Assembly: GCF_002843425.1 (NCBI RefSeq)
Contig: NZ_NKXO01000019.1
Span: forward strand, 1-64,000
Reading direction: 5' to 3'
DNA from: Raineya orbicola
GTDB taxonomy: Bacteria; Bacteroidota; Bacteroidia; Cytophagales; Thermonemataceae
Length of the DNA: 64,000 bases
This document shows, piece after piece, positions 60,137-64,000 of this stretch. The notes under the pieces are model-generated. The model ran no database searches, was not told the DNA's origin, and saw only the letters and a program-made list of their open reading frames with translations. Each line of letters begins with the position of its first letter. Position 1 is the first letter of the stretch. A program made the translations under genes and the position numbers.

Positions 60137-61332
60137 AACTCAAAAGGCACCATATCATTATTTTTACTATTTTCATTTTGTACGGCTTGAACTATACGAT
60201 TTTTGAAAGAATATTTTTTTTCAATGAAGTTCTGGCACTCGTAGGCTTCATCTTGTTTTTGAAAAATACATTTAGCGCAAGATTTACATTGAAAATTCCT
60301 AAGTCGGCAATATGGAAAATACTACTTGTTTTTTGGGGTATTTGCTTGATACATTTGCTAACTTCGGTTTTATACAAAACAAATTGGTATTATTATTTGA
60401 GAAATTCTGTTATTTTTTATGCATCTTTTGTATTTTTTGTAGGTTTTTATTGGAAGGACTACTTTAAAATATTCTTACAAAAAGTCATTGTTTGGTTGAA
60501 AGCAATCATTTTTATACCTCTTTTTTTACGCTTGCATTCGGTATTGGATAGATTTGCTATTTCAATTTTTTTCCCATTTTTTTTTAGAAAACTCTCATAT
60601 TCCACAGCCTTTATATTATTGTCGCTTAATTTTTTATATGCCTTTCTTTTTTCTTCAATGACTGCCGCAATGGTAGGGTGCTTTCTTTTTGTGATTTTGC
60701 TAATAAGGCATTATGCACTGATACGTTTGGTTTTAATTGTACTGATAGTGGTTTTTTGGGGTTTAATAGCTTTTTTTAGTCCTTCTTTACAATTGTATCG
60801 TGAGGATAGCAAAAGCACAAACTTGTTTGGAAATGTAGATAAAGTTTTACAGGATAACGTTCTTTTACGCATAGATGGTAATTCAACGTGGCGGCTGATA
60901 TTATGGTACAGACTTACTGTAGATGAATTTCCTCGTAATATCTGGGGCTTGGGTTTTGGAACACCGCTTATTCCATACAAAAAGGGTGCTGATACAGCAG
61001 ATAGTGATTACAATGACGAACACGACGCTCACGTGATAGGGGCACATAATACTTATGTTACACTTTTAGCACGTTTGGGGATACTATACATTTTTGTATT
61101 ATATGGTATTTACACGATAGTTTTTAAGGAGTTTTATCGTTTTAGAGCTTACTATGTGGCTCATCAAGAGTATAGTTTCTTTATTGCCTTTTTTACTATT
61201 TCTATTATTGGTTTGTTCAACTTGGTTTTAGAAAGCCCTATCTACGCGGGCTTATACTGGTTCTTTTTAGGCACGGTAGCAAAGTCTATTTTTAATCGTC
61301 AATTCGCCAATGAAAGTTCTGCAAATTCATAA
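60133..61332 (+). CDS. O-antigen polymerase/ligase-like membrane protein (Wzy/WaaL type)
   Basis: The 399-residue polytopic protein has about 10-12 hydrophobic helices. A periplasmic loop contains RLILWYRLTVDEFPRNIWGLGFGTP and then AHNTYVTLLARLGIL; this R...H pattern is the Wzy_C/O-antigen ligase signature. It would polymerise or attach the repeat unit exported by the flippase. Sequence identity in this family is always low, so polymerase and ligase cannot be told apart. The 3' end overlaps the glycosyltransferase gene by 23 nt. Confidence 0.82.
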   Translation: MKLKRHHIIIFTIFILYGLNYTIFERIFFFNEVLALVGFILFLKNTFSARFTLKIPKSAIWKILLVFWGICLIHLLTSVLYKTNWYYYLRNSVIFYASFVFFVGFYWKDYFKIFLQKVIVWLKAIIFIPLFLRLHSVLDRFAISIFFPFFFRKLSYSTAFILLSLNFLYAFLFSSMTAAMVGCFLFVILLIRHYALIRLVLIVLIVVFWGLIAFFSPSLQLYREDSKSTNLFGNVDKVLQDNVLLRIDGNSTWRLILWYRLTVDEFPRNIWGLGFGTPLIPYKKGADTADSDYNDEHDAHVIGAHNTYVTLLARLGILYIFVLYGIYTIVFKEFYRFRAYYVAHQEYSFFIAFFTISIIGLFNLVLESPIYAGLYWFFLGTVAKSIFNRQFANESSANS

Positions 61333-62488
61333 CCGATATACCAAAAAAGGAGGTGAAGACGGAGTAGTAGAAGCTGAAAAAAATTTACTTTTATCTTACA
61401 AGCATTCTGTTGAACAACTTTTTTTTGAAAACTCTCAAATTCAAGGGTTTGAAAAAATTAAAATTTTCTATAAAAGCATTTACAACACACAGGCTCAAAG
61501 TATTTTAAGAGAAAAAATTAGAACCTTTCAGCCCGATATTATTCATCTGCACAATCTTTTCTATGTTGCCTCGCCTGCCGTTTTGTTTGAAGCCCAAAGG
61601 CAAAAAATCCCTTTGGTACAAACAATTCACAATTTTCGTTTAATCTGTGCAGGTTCTTTGCTAATGCGTGAGGGAAAAGTTTGTGAAATTTGCACAAATA
61701 AAACTTTTCCAATAGCGGGTATTAAGCATAAATGCTTTCAAAACTCGGCAATCAAATCTGCTCAACTGACAATGGTTACAGGTTTGCACAAATTGCTCGG
61801 CACTTGGAAAAACAAAGTAGATGCTTACATCACGCTCACTGATTTTGTTAAAAAGAAACTTATTTACTCATCATTACACTTGCCCGATGAAAAAATCTTC
61901 ATAAAGCCCAATTTCGTACAAGACAAAGGATTTGCTTCTATTGAGCAAAGACAGGGCTTTTTTTTATTTGTTGGCAGACTTTCGCAAGAAAAAGGTATTC
62001 AAACACTTTTAGATGCTACAAAACTGCATAATTTCAAGTTAGAAATTATTGGTGGGGGTGAGTTGGAAAATCTTGTCAGAGAGTATGCTCTTAGCAATCC
62101 TAATATCGTTTATCACGGCTTTCAGGGGCAAGATTTTATTTTTGCGAAAATGAAAGAATGTAAGGCTTTGCTTTTTCCTTCTGTTTGGTATGAAAATATG
62201 CCTTTGACTATTCTGGAAGCCTTTTCCACTGGTACGCCTGTAATTATTTCAGATATTGATAACCTCAACGAAATAGTTACGAATCATTACAATGGCTTAC
62301 ATTTTCGTACAGGCGAAAGTCAGGATTTAGCCCTAAAAGTGCAATTTTTTGAACAAAACCCTCGTCCCGAACTTTATACCAATGCTCGTAAAACTTATGA
62401 AACTCTTTACAGCCCTGAAAAAAATTACGAAAAATTGATGCAAATCTATGAGATAGCTATACAGCGTAAGAGAAATCTCGCAAAATAA
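61310..62488 (+). CDS. GT4-family glycosyltransferase
   Basis: The 392 residues form a GT-B fold. The N-terminal domain begins MKVLQIHNRYTKKGGEDGVVEAE. The C-terminal nucleotide-sugar domain has FLFVGRLSQEKGIQTLLDA, IIGGGELENLV, HGFQGQDFIFAKMKECKALLFPSVWYENMPLTILEAFSTGTPVI with the E-x7-E GT4 motif, and ISDIDNLNEIV. Four Cys residues (ICAGSLLMREGKVCEICTNK...HKCF) may form a metal site. It is the last gene of the surface-polysaccharide cluster. The sugar donor cannot be read. Confidence 0.9.
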   Translation: MKVLQIHNRYTKKGGEDGVVEAEKNLLLSYKHSVEQLFFENSQIQGFEKIKIFYKSIYNTQAQSILREKIRTFQPDIIHLHNLFYVASPAVLFEAQRQKIPLVQTIHNFRLICAGSLLMREGKVCEICTNKTFPIAGIKHKCFQNSAIKSAQLTMVTGLHKLLGTWKNKVDAYITLTDFVKKKLIYSSLHLPDEKIFIKPNFVQDKGFASIEQRQGFFLFVGRLSQEKGIQTLLDATKLHNFKLEIIGGGELENLVREYALSNPNIVYHGFQGQDFIFAKMKECKALLFPSVWYENMPLTILEAFSTGTPVIISDIDNLNEIVTNHYNGLHFRTGESQDLALKVQFFEQNPRPELYTNARKTYETLYSPEKNYEKLMQIYEIAIQRKRNLAK

Positions 62489-62491
62489 AAA

Positions 62492-62522
62492 TTTGCAATT
62501 CACGGCAAAAATTTTATTTTTG
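62492..62522 (+). promoter_or_regulatory. Exact promoter of the rhomboid gene
   Basis: TTTG (62492-62495), 19-nt spacer, TATTTTTG (62515-62522). It starts 4 nt after the glycosyltransferase stop and predicts a leader of about 11 nt before ATG 62538. Confidence 0.75.
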
Positions 62523-62537
62523 AAGAAATTTTTGCTT

Positions 62538-63098
62538 ATGAAAATTACGTACAATGCTCCATTTACACTTACCTTCACTCTCATAGCAACGATTATTCAC
62601 GCTTTTCCGCAGGGTTTTACTGAAAGTTTTTTTGCTGTGGGTACAAATATGGATTTTGGCGACCCGCTTGATTACTTTCGGCTTTTTTCTCACGCTCTTG
62701 GACACGCCAACTGGAATCATCTTTTTGGTAACTTTTCTTTGATACTTATCCTTGGACCTATTTTAGAGGAAAAATACGGAACAAAAATGCTCGCTCTGAT
62801 GTCTTTTATTACGGCACTTGTTACAGGTATTCTGAATGTATTATTTCTGAATACAGGCTTGTATGGGGCAAGTGGCATTGTTTTTATGATGATTTTGCTC
62901 TCCTCTTTTACCAATATGAAAGCCAAAGTCATACCCGTAACTTTTATTTTGGTAGTAGTGTTATTTTTGGGTAAGGAAGTAATGAATAGTTTTGAGCAAA
63001 ATAATGTTTCGCAGTTTGCACATATTTTAGGAGGAATTTTGGGCGGTGTTTTTGGTTTTTTTACCCATAACTTTGAAAAAGACGAAAAAAAGGTTTGA
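62538..63098 (+). CDS. Rhomboid family intramembrane serine protease
   Basis: The 186-residue, six-helix protein starts at ATG 62538. Helix 2 carries HANWNHLFGNFSLILILGP (HxxxN oxyanion motif; His61, Asn65). Helix 4 carries the nucleophile Ser112 in LYGASGIVFMMIL. Helix 6 carries the catalytic His162 in QFAHILGGILGGVFGFF. All catalytic residues are intact. The single-domain form without a soluble extension is normal for Bacteroidota. It is followed by nuoJ 5 nt later. Confidence 0.92.
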   Translation: MKITYNAPFTLTFTLIATIIHAFPQGFTESFFAVGTNMDFGDPLDYFRLFSHALGHANWNHLFGNFSLILILGPILEEKYGTKMLALMSFITALVTGILNVLFLNTGLYGASGIVFMMILLSSFTNMKAKVIPVTFILVVVLFLGKEVMNSFEQNNVSQFAHILGGILGGVFGFFTHNFEKDEKKV

Positions 63099-63103
63099 GT
63101 TCT

Positions 63104-63589
63104 ATGAATTTTGTTGCAATTGTTTTCATATTAATAGCTTTGGGAATAATAGTTTTCACCAAAAATATGGTGTATGCTGTCTTTTCTTTGTTGGCGGTAA
63201 TGCTTGGCTTGGTGATTTTATATGTTTATTTAGGAGCAGATTTTGTAGCTACGGCTCAACTAATGATTTACGTGGGCGGAATTTTGGTTTTGCTCATTAT
63301 GGGAGTGATGTTGGCACCTCGCAACCAAGAAAAAACGCTTATCCCTGTAAATTATCGTAGAAATTTTAGTGCCGCAATAGTAGCATTAGCACTGGGAGGA
63401 GTTTTAATGAAGGAAGTCCTATTCCTGAAATTTACTGACGTAAAAAATCCTTTGCAAGCAACTACTGAAAAAATTGGAATTTCTTTCCTTACTGAATATT
63501 TGGTAGCTTTTGAAGTGGCAGGCATTTTGCTTTTGGTAGCTTTGGTGGGTGCAAGTAGTATCGCAGGAAAAAAGATTAGCAAATTCTAA
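63104..63589 (+). CDS. nuoJ: NADH-quinone oxidoreductase subunit J (lone copy)
   Basis: The 161-residue membrane protein has five hydrophobic helices. The NuoJ block is YAVFSLLAVMLGLVILYVYLGADFVATAQLMIYVGGILVLLIMGVML (about 25-70), whose pattern is diagnostic of NuoJ. It helps shape the proton path of complex I. ATG 63104 is preferred to TTG 63095. No nuoK, nuoI or other nuo genes are adjacent in the window; the next gene is an FHA protein, so nuoJ is detached from the usual operon. Confidence 0.9.
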   Translation: MNFVAIVFILIALGIIVFTKNMVYAVFSLLAVMLGLVILYVYLGADFVATAQLMIYVGGILVLLIMGVMLAPRNQEKTLIPVNYRRNFSAAIVALALGGVLMKEVLFLKFTDVKNPLQATTEKIGISFLTEYLVAFEVAGILLLVALVGASSIAGKKISKF

Positions 63590-63620
63590 AACAATACCTC
63601 TTACCCAAATTCAAATTCGT

Positions 63621-64000
63621 ATGAAAACTATTACCATAGGCAGAGCTACAAGTAATGATATTGTAATTCAGGATAATGCAGTATCTAAAAATCATTTAAA
63701 AATTACCCAAACTGCACAAGGAGAGTATATTTTAGAAGATTTAGGTTCTACGAATGGTACATTTGTGAATGGCAAACCTGTACGTACTTGCAAATTACAA
63801 TCTAATGATATTGTAAAAATTGGTGAAACAGTGCTTCCTTGGCAAAATTACTTTCAAAAGGGCTATCAGCAGGCAAATATATCAGGTAATCTTTTGCGTA
63901 AAATTAGCATTGGTAGAGCAAATAGTAATGATTTCATTATTAACGATGCCACCGTAAGCAGTCAGCACGCTTTTTTGGAAGTATATGATAATGGCAATCT
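63621..64000 (+). CDS. Tandem FHA-domain protein (3' end outside the window)
   Basis: From ATG 63621 the frame is open to the window edge (126 codons). Two FHA domains are visible. The first is MKTITIGRATSNDIVIQDNA, VSKNHLKI and LEDLGSTNGTFVNGKPV (complete phosphothreonine-binding set: R, S-x-x-H, N-G). The second begins KISIGRANSNDFIINDATVSSQHAFL. FHA domains bind phosphothreonine peptides. The two copies are near-equal in spacing, suggesting duplication. The gene product continues beyond the window, so other domains are unknown. Confidence 0.85.
   Translation, partial: MKTITIGRATSNDIVIQDNAVSKNHLKITQTAQGEYILEDLGSTNGTFVNGKPVRTCKLQSNDIVKIGETVLPWQNYFQKGYQQANISGNLLRKISIGRANSNDFIINDATVSSQHAFLEVYDNGN

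Overview
The window is a low-GC (roughly one third G+C by eye) bacterial chromosome segment from the Bacteroidota, most likely a Cytophagales-type lineage. The evidence is a SusC/SusD outer-membrane pair, a C-terminal type IX secretion sorting domain, a MurF-alanine racemase fusion, a type III glutamine synthetase, a LytS/LytTR two-component pair and several promoters that match the Bacteroidota consensus TTTG-N19..21-TAnnTTTG exactly. The order-level placement is inference; the phylum is well supported.

Layout. 1-632: end of an rRNA operon (3' part of 23S, a purine-rich spacer, 5S) and its terminator. 0.9-12.1 kb: clpB, a large repeat-containing secreted protein split by a frameshift, a DUF72 protein, a TPR protein, a PLP decarboxylase and hemA. 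12.1-16.3 kb: an RluE-type pseudouridine synthase, a SirB1-like protein, tRNA-Arg(CCG), then sufC and sufD separated by a decayed PIN-type toxin-antitoxin pair. 16.7-25.4 kb: a SusC/SusD operon followed by four lipoproteins, three with fasciclin (FAS1) domains. 25.5-32.6 kb: a cell-wall amidase, a 37-residue lipoprotein missed by length filters, an orphan ParA with a PAS-like partner, murF-alr, and a LytTR regulator with its histidine kinase. 32.8-37.3 kb: a MacAB/TolC-like efflux operon on the minus strand. 37.5-43.0 kb: DUF5698 and DUF4197 proteins, a TrpF-like protein without the catalytic cysteine, ccmB, a CcrM-like DNA methyltransferase, asd and a small Spy-like periplasmic protein. 43.1-47.2 kb: an 83-bp tandem array full of CACGAAT heptamers in both orientations, directly in front of a large single-chain type IIG restriction-modification enzyme. 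47.3-57.2 kb: a Cys/Met PLP enzyme, glutamine synthetase III, trmD, a PD-(D/E)XK (Rpn-like) protein, a double-ATPase peptide transporter subunit and a run of small genes. 57.2-62.5 kb: a compact surface-polysaccharide cluster (flippase, two methyltransferases, a Wzy-like polymerase/ligase, a GT4 glycosyltransferase). 62.5-64.0 kb: a rhomboid protease, a lone nuoJ and the start of a tandem-FHA protein.

Most of the window is housekeeping. The parts most worth a second look are the heptamer array beside the type IIG enzyme, the CcrM-like orphan methyltransferase with a perfect promoter, the broken toxin-antitoxin pair inside the suf locus, the ParA-PAS pair and a probably leaderless DUF72 gene. 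Three genes (secreted repeat protein, PIN toxin, polysaccharide methyltransferase) each carry one apparent single-base frameshift. At least two could be sequencing errors, so read-level checking should come before biology.
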